Made by a program: the position numbers and the translations under genes. DNA of 5,051 nt, taken from Deltaproteobacteria bacterium. GTDB lineage: Bacteria; Desulfobacterota; Desulfobulbia; Desulfobulbales; UBA5123. Numbering within the stretch: position 1 is the first letter of the stretch; the number at the start of each line of letters is the position of its first letter. Where the stretch lies: contig JAJYKH010000232.1 in the NCBI GenBank assembly GCA_021788685.1, forward strand, positions 1 to 5,051. Direction: 5' to 3'. Shown piece after piece: positions 1-5,000 of the stretch. Under the pieces are notes generated by a model. The model ran no database searches and was not told the origin of the DNA. It saw only the letters and a list, made by a program, of their open reading frames with translations.

Positions 1-2
1 TT

Positions 3-34
3 AGTCCCTCTTGCCCGAAGGGCTTAGAGGGACT
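3..34 (-). repeat. Hairpin 1 of three: long imperfect inverted repeat
   Basis: The arms at 3-11 and 26-34 are perfectly complementary over 9 bp. A second 4-bp stem (GCCC at 13-16, GGGC at 20-23) closes a three-base loop, leaving a small asymmetric internal loop (12 versus 24-25). On the - strand the tip reads GCCCTTCGGGC, which can also form a C(UUCG)G register, so a - strand RNA would fold very stably. It lies about 100 bp beyond the stop of the - strand gene at 135 and could be part of its 3' end, or a REP-like intergenic element. There is no long T tract. Confidence 0.5.
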
Positions 35-40
35 TATCCA

Positions 41-58
41 GCTTGCTGGGCAGCAAGC
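41..58 (-). repeat. Hairpin 2 of three: 8-bp perfect inverted repeat
   Basis: GCTTGCTG (41-48) and CAGCAAGC (51-58) are exact reverse complements separated by GG. In practice this gives a 7-bp stem with a four-base loop. It abuts hairpin 3 and sits six bases from hairpin 1, so the three dyads form one structured block. Function cannot be read from sequence alone. Confidence 0.5.
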
Positions 59-97
59 GCTGGCGGCCGCTATAGCAGCGCTATGCGGCCGCCAGCG
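58..97 (-). terminator. Hairpin 3 of three: strong GC-rich stem-loop, possible 3' end of the - strand gene
   Basis: CGCTGGCGGCCGC (58-70) pairs perfectly with 85-97. After a single bulged T at 71, ATAGC (72-76) pairs with GCTAT (80-84) around a three-base loop. This makes an 18-bp stem in total. It is the first structure met by a transcript leaving the - strand gene that stops at 135, about 37 bases past the stop codon. That placement suits a terminator or 3'-end protection element. No U-rich tail follows on the - strand (the next bases are CTTGCTG), so a classical intrinsic terminator is not proven. An intergenic repeat element is the alternative. Confidence 0.4.
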
Positions 98-134
98 ATC
101 GCGCGAAGATGCGGTGCCTGTGGCCGCCTATCCC

Positions 135-557
135 TTATGGGGCGGTCAACTGGCCCCAGGCATACGAATGCATGCCCTGCAGCCGGAAGCCGTTCTGCTG
201 GCAGAACAGGTCATCCTTGGCGCATTCCTCCTTGGGGATCCGCCGCCCCCAGATGGCGATCTCGAAGGTGCCGTTCCGGTACCGGGGGGCAACGGCGATC
301 TCCTTGATCCACTTGCCCTCCTTGACCGGAAAGGCCATGTTCGTGCCGATTACTTTTTCCTTTCCCTCCTGGGGCGGGTAGAGGGTGACCCCGAGCCAGG
401 GGCCGAATTCGGCCGTCTCCGTCGTCACGGTCAGGAGGAGGGAGCCATCCGCCGATCTGGTCAGGCTGTAGCCCATGGAGAAGACTGCCTCCCGGGCCCC
501 GGCGGTGCCCGCTCCCCAAAGGAATATTCCGAGGGCCAGCAGAGCCAATTTTTTCAT
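135..557 (-). CDS. Small exported protein of unknown function
   Basis: The 140-residue product is not a family I recognise. A clear Sec signal peptide is visible: MKK, then a hydrophobic core (LALLALGIFLWGAG), then a TAGA site with likely cleavage after Ala21. This leaves a mature periplasmic or secreted protein of about 119 residues. The mature part alternates polar and hydrophobic residues like a beta-sandwich, has aromatic clusters (FGPW near 51-54, AIWG near 101-104), and ends with a Cys112/Cys119 pair (C-x6-C) that could form a disulfide. There are no membrane segments beyond the signal. The ATG at 557 is well supported by AAGGAGA (plus-strand positions 565-571) seven bases upstream. It is transcribed away from the metal genes, so membership of the copper system is only suggested by proximity. 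The coding call is firm and the function is unknown. Confidence 0.8.
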   Translation of the reverse strand: MKKLALLALGIFLWGAGTAGAREAVFSMGYSLTRSADGSLLLTVTTETAEFGPWLGVTLYPPQEGKEKVIGTNMAFPVKEGKWIKEIAVAPRYRNGTFEIAIWGRRIPKEECAKDDLFCQQNGFRLQGMHSYAWGQLTAP

Positions 558-888
558 TTACCGTTCTCCTTGAAAAGGAAGATTGTCGGCCTCGCAAAAA
601 GCCGTCAGACCGCCGGCCAGGTGTAAGCGATTGCAGGATGCCCCAGATCCCAGCGATTAGAGTCGGCAGCAGTGCCGGCAAGGAGGCCTGCGAGCTGGGC
701 TGGTGCTCCGCGCGCAGGCCGATGACAAGGGAATGGGGTGGACTGTGGCCGCTTACGGGATTTCCTGCACCATTGTCGCTGATCTGCCTGGAGAAAGTCA
801 AAACGAAGGCTAGGCGATCCTGTTCCGCCGCAGCGCGGATGGGTTGGAGCTTTTCCAGGGGCTCTTCCCACCATCTCATTTTTCAGGT

Positions 889-904
889 GCATGCATGCTA
901 TACT
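889..904 (+). promoter_or_regulatory. Possible extended -10 promoter overlapping a 10-bp palindrome
   Basis: TGC-TATACT (896-904) fits the extended -10 pattern TGnTATAAT with one mismatch in the hexamer. No good -35 is visible 16-18 bp upstream, which is tolerated at extended -10 promoters. The perfect palindrome GCATGCATGC (889-898) overlaps the TG element and could be an operator. Transcription would begin near 911, giving a leader of roughly 60 bases before the TTG start at 974. This is pattern reading only. Confidence 0.35.
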
Positions 905-961
905 TGACTGTGTGCGGCGGTCTTCGCGGTGGTGCCGATCAAGCACCGGAAATCGAAACGA

Positions 962-966
962 TGAGG
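962..966 (+). promoter_or_regulatory. Ribosome binding site supporting a TTG start
   Basis: TGAGG ends seven bases before the TTG at 974. The same bases contain the in-frame stop TGA (962-964), so the reading frame cannot begin further upstream. This supports TTG as the true start. The next in-frame ATG would delete most of the signal peptide. Confidence 0.5.
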
Positions 967-973
967 CAGCAGC

Positions 974-1390
974 TTGAAAAGACAGGTGATCGTGATCTCG
1001 GCCCTGCTCCTGTTGTTGATGGCAGGCGGAGTCTACGCAAAACACGCCGTAATGACCAAAAAAGCGGATGGATATACGATCGGGGCATCGTTCGAGAAGG
1101 CTCCCCCGGCCACCGGCGCTAACGTGCTGTTGATCACGGTAAAGGATGGTTCGGGAAAGAAGGTTGCCGATGCCACAGTCGAAGTGGAATACTTCATGGC
1201 CCGACAGATGATCCCTACCGGAAAGTCCATTGAGATGCCCCACATGGGAACGAGCGCTACGGCGGCGCCCAGTGGCGCGGGCTACAGGGCAGGGCTTGAT
1301 TTTTCCATGCCCGGGCGATGGCATGTGGTGGTCAAGGTGAACCAGAAGGGAAAAACCGCCAAGGCGGATTTCCCTATCCAGGTAAGATAA
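974..1390 (+). CDS. Exported FixH/YtkA-like protein, likely metal-associated periplasmic factor
   Basis: The 138-residue protein has an N-terminal signal sequence (MKRQ, then a long Ile/Leu/Val core to about residue 19) with probable cleavage after VYA at residue 22. The rest is one small beta-rich domain of the FixH/YtkA-like type. It has a 'GANVLLITVKDGSGKKV' beta-strand pair (48-64), a loop MPHMG (88-92) rich in Met/His, and the family-like ending GYRAGLDFSMPGRWHVVVKV (103-122). In this family such domains often sit beside copper or other metal efflux genes, where the Met/His loop may touch metal; the exact role is unsettled. The TTG start is chosen because an in-frame stop lies just upstream, a GAGG site is well spaced, and it preserves the full signal peptide. 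It ends at TAA 1388-1390, 243 bp before the next gene, which has its own promoter. Family assignment is moderately sure; substrate is inference from context. Confidence 0.78.
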   Translation: MKRQVIVISALLLLLMAGGVYAKHAVMTKKADGYTIGASFEKAPPATGANVLLITVKDGSGKKVADATVEVEYFMARQMIPTGKSIEMPHMGTSATAAPSGAGYRAGLDFSMPGRWHVVVKVNQKGKTAKADFPIQVR

Positions 1391-1557
1391 CCTCCTAAAC
1401 TCGTGGTTGAATCCGACTGCCGGCAGGGGCTCTTTCCCTTCGGTCCGCATCCGCTCCGGACCCCCCTGCAACCTCCGGCATGCGCTGCCCCATCGCTTCC
1501 AGCTTCCGCGCTTGGCCCCCTCCCCTTGGACTCGAAGCGGGCGCACCGGATCGCGGC

Positions 1558-1587
1558 TTGACGCCGTCACTTTTTGCCACCTACAAT
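1558..1587 (+). promoter_or_regulatory. Sigma70-type promoter with dyad at the -35 box
   Basis: TTGACG (1558-1563) and TACAAT (1582-1587) each match the consensus at five of six positions and are separated by 18 bp. Transcription would start near 1594, about 40 bases before the ATG at 1634. A short dyad TGACG-C-CGTCA (1559-1569) overlaps the -35 box and is a candidate operator. This is probably the main promoter for the Spy/ZraP-like gene and the ATPase unit. The rest of the 1391-1633 gap shows a 10-bp palindrome CTGCCGGCAG (1417-1426) but no clear terminator or gene. Confidence 0.6.
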
Positions 1588-1620
1588 TTATTCTGTACCC
1601 ATTCCACTCTCTCCAGAAAA

Positions 1621-1627
1621 AAGGAGG
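1621..1627 (+). promoter_or_regulatory. Strong Shine-Dalgarno that fixes the start at 1634
   Basis: AAGGAGG lies six bases before ATG 1634. The same frame is open upstream to an ATG at 1574, but that ATG sits inside the -10 region, before the expected transcription start, and has no ribosome binding site. Starting at 1634 also gives a proper signal peptide. Confidence 0.8.
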
Positions 1628-1633
1628 ACCCCG

Positions 1634-2212
1634 ATGAAAAGAAAACTGCTCACAACCCTTTCCGCAGCTTCTCTCTGCCTGGTCCCTCTTGCCGCCGGCG
1701 CCCAGACCGCCCAGCAGGGCGGGCAAGCCCAGTTCCAGGCCTTTCAGAAAGCCCAGCAGCAGCATTGGACCAAAACCGCCGACCAGCGCCAGCAGGTGAT
1801 GATCAAACAGCATGAGCTGGCGGCCACGATACTTAACCCCAAGAGCACCGAAGAGGAGCTGCTCAAAAAGCAAAGGGAGCTCCAGGATGCCCGGGACGGC
1901 CTGGAGAGGGAGCAGCTGACCTTCGAGTATCAGATGAAGAAAAAGTACCCGGAGATCATGGAGTCCTACGGCATGATGGGGTACGGCATGGGCCGGGGGT
2001 ATGGCATGGGTCCGGGAATGATGGGCGGCTACGGCATGGCCCCGGGAATGATGGGGTACGGCTTGGCGCCCAGGTGGCCCGGCAGCGGCCAGGGGCCGAT
2101 GGGACCGGGCATGATGGGCGGCCGCGGCCCGGGGATGATGCAAGATCAAGGCGGCATGATGGGCCCCGGTTCCCCGGGCGGCCAGGGGATGCCCCAGGGA
2201 CAGGGGCAGTAG
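1634..2212 (+). CDS. Periplasmic CpxP/Spy/ZraP-like metal-responsive protein with Met/Gly-rich tail
   Basis: The 192-residue protein starts with a signal peptide (MKRKLLTTLS, hydrophobic to about residue 20, AGA cleavage after residue 23). Residues 30-110 are Gln/Glu/Lys-rich and strongly helical ('STEEELLKKQRELQDARDGL', then LTFEYQ at 95-100 resembling the LTxxQ element). This matches the CpxP/Spy/ZraP-type periplasmic chaperone and heavy-metal sensor superfamily. Residues 111-192 are a low-complexity tail with 17 methionines, Gly, Tyr and Pro, no Cys and no His. Its MM and GM pairs could bind Cu(I) through thioethers, as other Met-rich copper proteins do. The stop at 2210-2212 lies nine bases before the HMBD/ATPase reading unit, so the two are surely co-transcribed. 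Likely role: binding or buffering periplasmic copper, or chaperoning under metal stress. Family placement is good, metal identity is inferred from the ATPase, and the tail is unusually long and repetitive. Confidence 0.82.
   Translation: MKRKLLTTLSAASLCLVPLAAGAQTAQQGGQAQFQAFQKAQQQHWTKTADQRQQVMIKQHELAATILNPKSTEEELLKKQRELQDARDGLEREQLTFEYQMKKKYPEIMESYGMMGYGMGRGYGMGPGMMGGYGMAPGMMGYGLAPRWPGSGQGPMGPGMMGGRGPGMMQDQGGMMGPGSPGGQGMPQGQGQ
1997..2056 (+). repeat. Two 30-bp in-frame tandem repeats coding GYGMxPGMMG
   Basis: Codons 122-131 and 132-141 of the Spy/ZraP-like gene encode GYGMGPGMMG and GYGMAPGMMG. A third, decayed copy (YGLAP, codons 142-146) follows. Similar GPGMM units recur near codons 157-161 and 166-169. 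The array suggests growth of a Met-rich metal-binding tail by slippage or unequal exchange. Confidence 0.7.
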
Positions 2213-2221
2213 CCTGACGGG

Positions 2222-2410
2222 ATGGAAGCGTCTCCTCGTTGTCCAGGTGGCCAATTCACCTGCCCCATGCACCCGGAGGTCGTTCAGAAGCGTCCTGGCC
2301 CATGCCCCACCTGCGGCATGGCCCTGGAACCGATTGCTCCGGCGGCCGCCCGCCTCGAATATACCTGCCCCATGCACCCGGAGGTCGTCCAGGACCATCC
2401 GGGCTCCTAA
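2222..2410 (+). CDS. 62-residue HMBD peptide; 5' part of the copper ATPase unit ended by an in-frame stop
   Basis: The product carries one complete heavy-metal-binding (HMBD) motif: TCPMHPEVVQ at 13-22 with Cys14 and His17, and CPTCGMALEP at 28-37 with Cys28/Cys31. It also carries the first half of a second motif (YTCPMHPEVVQ, 47-57), cut off by TAA at codon 63. The stop sits exactly where the first motif has Cys28, and the frame continues HKCGMALEP straight into the ATPase. HMBD domains normally sit fused at the N-terminus of Cu(I) ATPases or efflux proteins and bind metal through the Cys/His/Met residues. As it stands this would be a free soluble metal-binding peptide with one whole site. 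The start ATG follows the upstream stop by nine bases. Its Shine-Dalgarno is poor (only ACGGG right next to it), so coupled translation from the upstream gene is likely. The alternative reading is the 5' remnant of a nonsense-mutated ATPase gene. Confidence 0.65.
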   Translation: MEASPRCPGGQFTCPMHPEVVQKRPGPCPTCGMALEPIAPAAARLEYTCPMHPEVVQDHPGS

Positions 2411-2437
2411 CACAAGTGCGGCATGGCCCTGGAACCG
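2259..2437 (+). repeat. Tandem duplication of the HMBD coding unit (105-bp offset)
   Basis: A 26-base block at 2259-2284 recurs exactly at 2364-2389, and a 21-base block at 2312-2332 recurs exactly at 2417-2437, both offset by 105 bp (35 codons). The middle of the unit has diverged. Copy 2 has TCC-TAA-CAC-AAG where copy 1 has CCA-TGC-CCC-ACC. The near-identity of the ends points to duplication or gene conversion within the gene. Confidence 0.8.
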
Positions 2438-4477
2438 CGGACCATCGCCCCCGAGCAGGAGGAAAAGAGCCCCGAGTACGACTCCATGCGCAGGCGGTTC
2501 ATCGTCGGCGTGATCCTGACCGTGCCGCTGGTGATCATCGCCATGCGGGAGTGGCTGCCGGGCGGCGGGTTTATCGAAAACCTGCTCCCGCCCAGACCGC
2601 TCGGCTGGCTGGAGCTGGCCCTGGCCACCCCGGTGGTGCTCTGGTCCGGCTGGGTCTTTTTCGTGCGGGCCGTGCAGTCGGTGCTCAACAAGAGCCTCAA
2701 CATGTTCACCCTGATCGGCCTGGGGGTGGCCGTGGCCTATCTCTACAGCCTGACCGCGGTGCTCTTTCCGGAGATCTTCCCGGCCATCATGCGCGCTCCG
2801 GACGGCTCCGTGGCTGTCTATTTCGAGGCGGCGGCGGTGATCGTCACCCTGATCCTGCTGGGCCAGGTCCTGGAGCTTCGCGCCCGCAGCCGGACCGGCG
2901 CCGCCATCAAGGCCCTTCTGGGGCTCGCCCCGAAAACGGCGCGGAAGATCGAGGCGGACGGCGGCGAGGTCGATATCCCCCTGGCCAGCGTCCAGGCCGG
3001 GGACGTGCTCCGCATCCGGCCGGGCGAGAAGGTGCCGGTGGACGGAACGGTGGTGGACGGCGCCAGCTCCGTGGACGAGTCGATGATCTCGGGCGAGCCG
3101 ATCCCGGTGCGAAAGCAGCCGGGCGACCGGGTGATCGGCGCCACGGTCAACGGGACCGGCGGCCTCACCATGCGGGCGGAAAAGGTGGGCAGCGACACCC
3201 TGCTCGCCCAGATCGTCCGGATGGTGGCCCAGGCCCAGCGGAGCCGGGCCCCGATCCAGAGGCTGGCGGACATCGTGGCCGGCTACTTCGTGCCGGCCGT
3301 CATCGGCATCGCCCTGGCCGCCTTCGCGGGCTGGTACGCCCTTGGCCCGGAGCCGCGCCTGGCCCATGGGCTGATCGCGGCGGTCTCGGTGCTGATCATC
3401 GCCTGCCCATGCGCCTTGGGGCTCGCCACCCCCATGTCCATCATGGTGGCCACCGGCAAGGGCGCCACCCTGGGGGTGCTGTTCAAGAATGCCGAAGCCA
3501 TCGAGACCCTGCGCACCATCGATACCCTGGTGGTGGACAAGACCGGTACCCTCACCCTGGGCAAGCCGAAGCTGACCGGGGTGGCGGCGGCTGCCGGCCT
3601 GGGCGAAGAGAAGCTTCTCCAGCTCGCGGCCAGCCTGGAAAAGGCGAGCGAGCACCCCCTGGCCGCGGCCATCGTGGCCGGGGCGGCCGAGCGGGGCATC
3701 CGGCCGGCCGAGGCGGCCGCTTTCGAGTCGCACACCGGCAAAGGGGTTTCCGGCACCGTCGACGGGACCAGGGTGCTGCTCGGCAATCGCACGCTGATGG
3801 AGGATTTTGCCATCGACACCGCGGCGCTCGCCCACCAGGCCGAGGAGATGCGCCGGGAAGGCCAGACGGTGATGTTCGTGGCCGGCGATGGCAAGCCCGC
3901 CGGCCTGCTCGCGGTATCCGACCCGATCAAGGAGACCACGCCGGAGGCCATCCGCCAGCTCCACAAGGAAGGGCTGCGGGTGGTGATGCTGACCGGCGAC
4001 AACCCGGCCACCGCCGAGGCCGTGGCCGCCAAGCTGGAAATCGACCAGGTGATCGCCGAGGTGCTGCCCGATCAAAAGGCGGAGGCCGTGAAGAAGCTCC
4101 AGGCCGAGGGGCGGTTGGTGGCCATGGCCGGCGACGGCATCAACGACGCGCCCGCCCTCGCCCAGGCCCAGGTGGGCATCGCCATGGGCACCGGCACCGA
4201 CGTGGCCATGGAATCGGCCGGGATCACCCTGGTCAAGGGCGACCTCACCGGCATCGTGCGGGCCCGGAAGCTCTCCCGGGCCACCATGGCCAACATCAAG
4301 CAGAACCTCTTCTTCGCCTTTGTCTACAACGCGCTGGGCGTGCCGGTGGCGGCCGGGGTGCTCTACCCCTTCTTCGGCCTCCTGCTCTCGCCCATCATCG
4401 CGGCGGCGGCCATGAGCCTCTCCTCCGTCTCCGTGGTCACCAACGCCCTCAGGCTGCGGCAGGCGAGGATCCCCTGA
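2423..4477 (+). CDS. copA: Cu(I)-exporting P1B-1-type ATPase core (CopA family), N-terminal HMBD cut off by upstream stop
   Basis: This inner-membrane pump uses ATP to export Cu(I) from the cytoplasm. From ATG 2423 (684 residues) all P1B elements are present. There are two class-specific helices (about 26-41, 60-83), TM1-TM2 (92-115, 130-152), and an A domain with SGEP at 223-226 (the usual TGE). TM3 follows, then TM4 with CPC at 328-330. The phosphorylation site is DKTGT with Asp372. The N domain has SEHP (409-412), followed by TGDN (524-527), GDGIND (570-575), Tyr635-Asn636, and MSLSS (664-668). CPC, YN and MxxSS together mark the Cu(I) subgroup. No HMA domain is present. The metal sensor would be the HMBD pair encoded upstream in the same frame, separated by TAA 2408-2410. 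The ATG 2423 start has no Shine-Dalgarno and falls within the HMBD sequence (CG-MALEP), so translation probably relies on reinitiation after the stop 12 bases earlier. The alternative ATG 2486 also lacks a suitably spaced site. The stop codon sits in a small CCCC-TGA-GGGG dyad. The ATPase call is firm; the true start is not. Confidence 0.9.
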   Translation: MALEPRTIAPEQEEKSPEYDSMRRRFIVGVILTVPLVIIAMREWLPGGGFIENLLPPRPLGWLELALATPVVLWSGWVFFVRAVQSVLNKSLNMFTLIGLGVAVAYLYSLTAVLFPEIFPAIMRAPDGSVAVYFEAAAVIVTLILLGQVLELRARSRTGAAIKALLGLAPKTARKIEADGGEVDIPLASVQAGDVLRIRPGEKVPVDGTVVDGASSVDESMISGEPIPVRKQPGDRVIGATVNGTGGLTMRAEKVGSDTLLAQIVRMVAQAQRSRAPIQRLADIVAGYFVPAVIGIALAAFAGWYALGPEPRLAHGLIAAVSVLIIACPCALGLATPMSIMVATGKGATLGVLFKNAEAIETLRTIDTLVVDKTGTLTLGKPKLTGVAAAAGLGEEKLLQLAASLEKASEHPLAAAIVAGAAERGIRPAEAAAFESHTGKGVSGTVDGTRVLLGNRTLMEDFAIDTAALAHQAEEMRREGQTVMFVAGDGKPAGLLAVSDPIKETTPEAIRQLHKEGLRVVMLTGDNPATAEAVAAKLEIDQVIAEVLPDQKAEAVKKLQAEGRLVAMAGDGINDAPALAQAQVGIAMGTGTDVAMESAGITLVKGDLTGIVRARKLSRATMANIKQNLFFAFVYNALGVPVAAGVLYPFFGLLLSPIIAAAAMSLSSVSVVTNALRLRQARIP

Positions 4478-4535
4478 GGGGAAAGCGCACCATCCGCCGC
4501 GCGATCAATTCTCCCTTCAACAGAGGCACAGGGCC

Positions 4536-4970
4536 GTGGATTGGCAACGGCAGCTGGCGGAAGTTACGACCGGGGCGATCGTCCACTTCGACACCGGGGG
4601 ACCTCTGCCCGGGCCGCTCGATTTCAAGGGCCGCGAGGCGCTCCTGCTCATCGAAGCCTCGGATCAACTCGACTGGCAGGGTGACGCCCACGCCAACCTG
4701 GCAGAGGTCCACGCGGCGGCCGGTCGGGCCGACGAGGCAGCCCGCGCCTGGGCCCGGGCGGTCGAGCTCTACGAGCGCAAGGGGGACCTCGTCGCCGCGG
4801 CACGGGCCCGGGCGTCGGCCGATCTCGACACCAGCGGCAGCGACCTCGGTACCGGCGGGGCGGGCCCCGGACCCGGCCAAGCGGACCTCGCGATCAGCGG
4901 GGCGAGCCTCGGAGCCGGCGAGGCGGAGCTCGGGGCTGGCGGAACAGGCAGGCTCAGCCGGCTGGTCTGA
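4536..4970 (+). CDS. TPR-like protein fragment with 7-residue repeat tail
   Basis: The 144-residue frame starts at GTG 4536, with AGAGG nine bases upstream. Residues 33-92 form paired amphipathic helices of TPR type (EALLLIEASDQL, then GDAHANLAEVHAAAGRADEA, then VELYERKGDLVAAARARA). The 'GDA..LAEV..AAGR.DEA.....A..LYERKG..VAAARARA' pattern resembles the C-terminal end of large TPR-bearing signalling proteins (adenylate-cyclase-like or transcriptional-activator types seen in Actinobacteria and Chloroflexi). No catalytic or DNA-binding domain is present, so this looks like a detached C-terminal piece. Residues 95-136 are a Gly/Ala-rich 7-residue repeat unlike that family. It lies 58 bp after the ATPase stop in the same direction and may be co-transcribed by read-through. 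It may be a decaying remnant rather than a working gene. The TPR resemblance is fairly clear; functionality is uncertain. Confidence 0.5.
   Translation: MDWQRQLAEVTTGAIVHFDTGGPLPGPLDFKGREALLLIEASDQLDWQGDAHANLAEVHAAAGRADEAARAWARAVELYERKGDLVAAARARASADLDTSGSDLGTGGAGPGPGQADLAISGASLGAGEAELGAGGTGRLSRLV
4818..4964 (+). repeat. 21-bp tandem repeat array (six copies plus a degenerate seventh)
   Basis: Copies at 4818, 4839, 4860, 4881, 4902 and 4923 encode ADLDTSG, SDLGTGG, AGPGPGQ, ADLAISG, ASLGAGE and AELGAGG. The next 21 bases (4944-4964) are a weak seventh copy. The shared core is about GCGGACCTCGG-n-n-CCGGCGGG. The period is a multiple of three, so copy-number changes would keep the reading frame. 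Confidence 0.75.
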
Positions 4971-4976
4971 GGGCTC

Positions 4977-5000
4977 CCTGCCCCGAGCGGCAGGCCGCTC
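4977..5000 (+). terminator. Weak overlapping hairpins after the TPR-like frame
   Basis: CCTGCC (4977-4982) can pair with GGCAGG (4989-4994). Alternatively GAGCGG (4985-4990) can pair with CCGCTC (4995-5000); the two stems exclude each other. They start seven bases past the stop at 4970, but no T run follows, so a terminator role is a guess. The remaining bases to 5051 show no gene. Confidence 0.2.

Larger units (their letters stand above)
558..973. other. Gene-poor divergent intergenic region with weak dyads
   Basis: This 416-bp interval lies between the - strand exported protein and the + strand FixH/YtkA-like gene, and I find no convincing gene in it. An open - strand frame enters from 879 (ATG, no Shine-Dalgarno) and runs through the region into the - strand gene's body in another frame. 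Its product matches nothing I know. Inverted repeats include an 8-bp dyad GGCCTGCG (685-692) / CGCAGGCC (713-720) with a 20-base loop, and a 5-bp dyad CGGCA (664-668) / TGCCG (673-677). A possible promoter for the downstream gene is listed separately. The interval must contain signals for both flanking genes, but no clear - strand promoter is visible. Confidence 0.4.

Noticed and set aside
1..134. Integron attC site
   Set aside because: The hairpins are suggestive, but the required core GTTRRRY and its partner RYYYAAC are absent from the region, and no integrase is present.
211..879. 222-residue - strand frame as a full gene
   Set aside because: It overlaps the well-supported exported-protein gene over about 350 bp in another frame and has no Shine-Dalgarno. 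Only the intergenic part is worth a second look.
1574..1633. Longer start (ATG 1574) for the Spy/ZraP-like protein
   Set aside because: It lies within the promoter region before the expected transcript start, has no ribosome binding site, and would bury the signal peptide behind 20 residues.
2408..2410. Selenocysteine or other recoding at the in-frame stop
   Set aside because: The codon is TAA, not TGA, and no selenocysteine insertion hairpin is evident just downstream. Reinitiation or mutation is simpler.
2222..2422. Frameshift in the ATPase N-terminus
   Set aside because: Both parts are in the same frame, with the HMBD pattern continuing directly across the stop. The change is substitutional, not an insertion or deletion.
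605..4075. 1156-codon open frame on the - strand, antisense to the ATPase and neighbours
   Set aside because: Its product is dominated by Gly, His, Arg, Ala and Asp in low-complexity order, as expected for the reverse of GC-rich codons. It spans several real genes and intergenic regions and matches no family. It is a shadow of high GC content.
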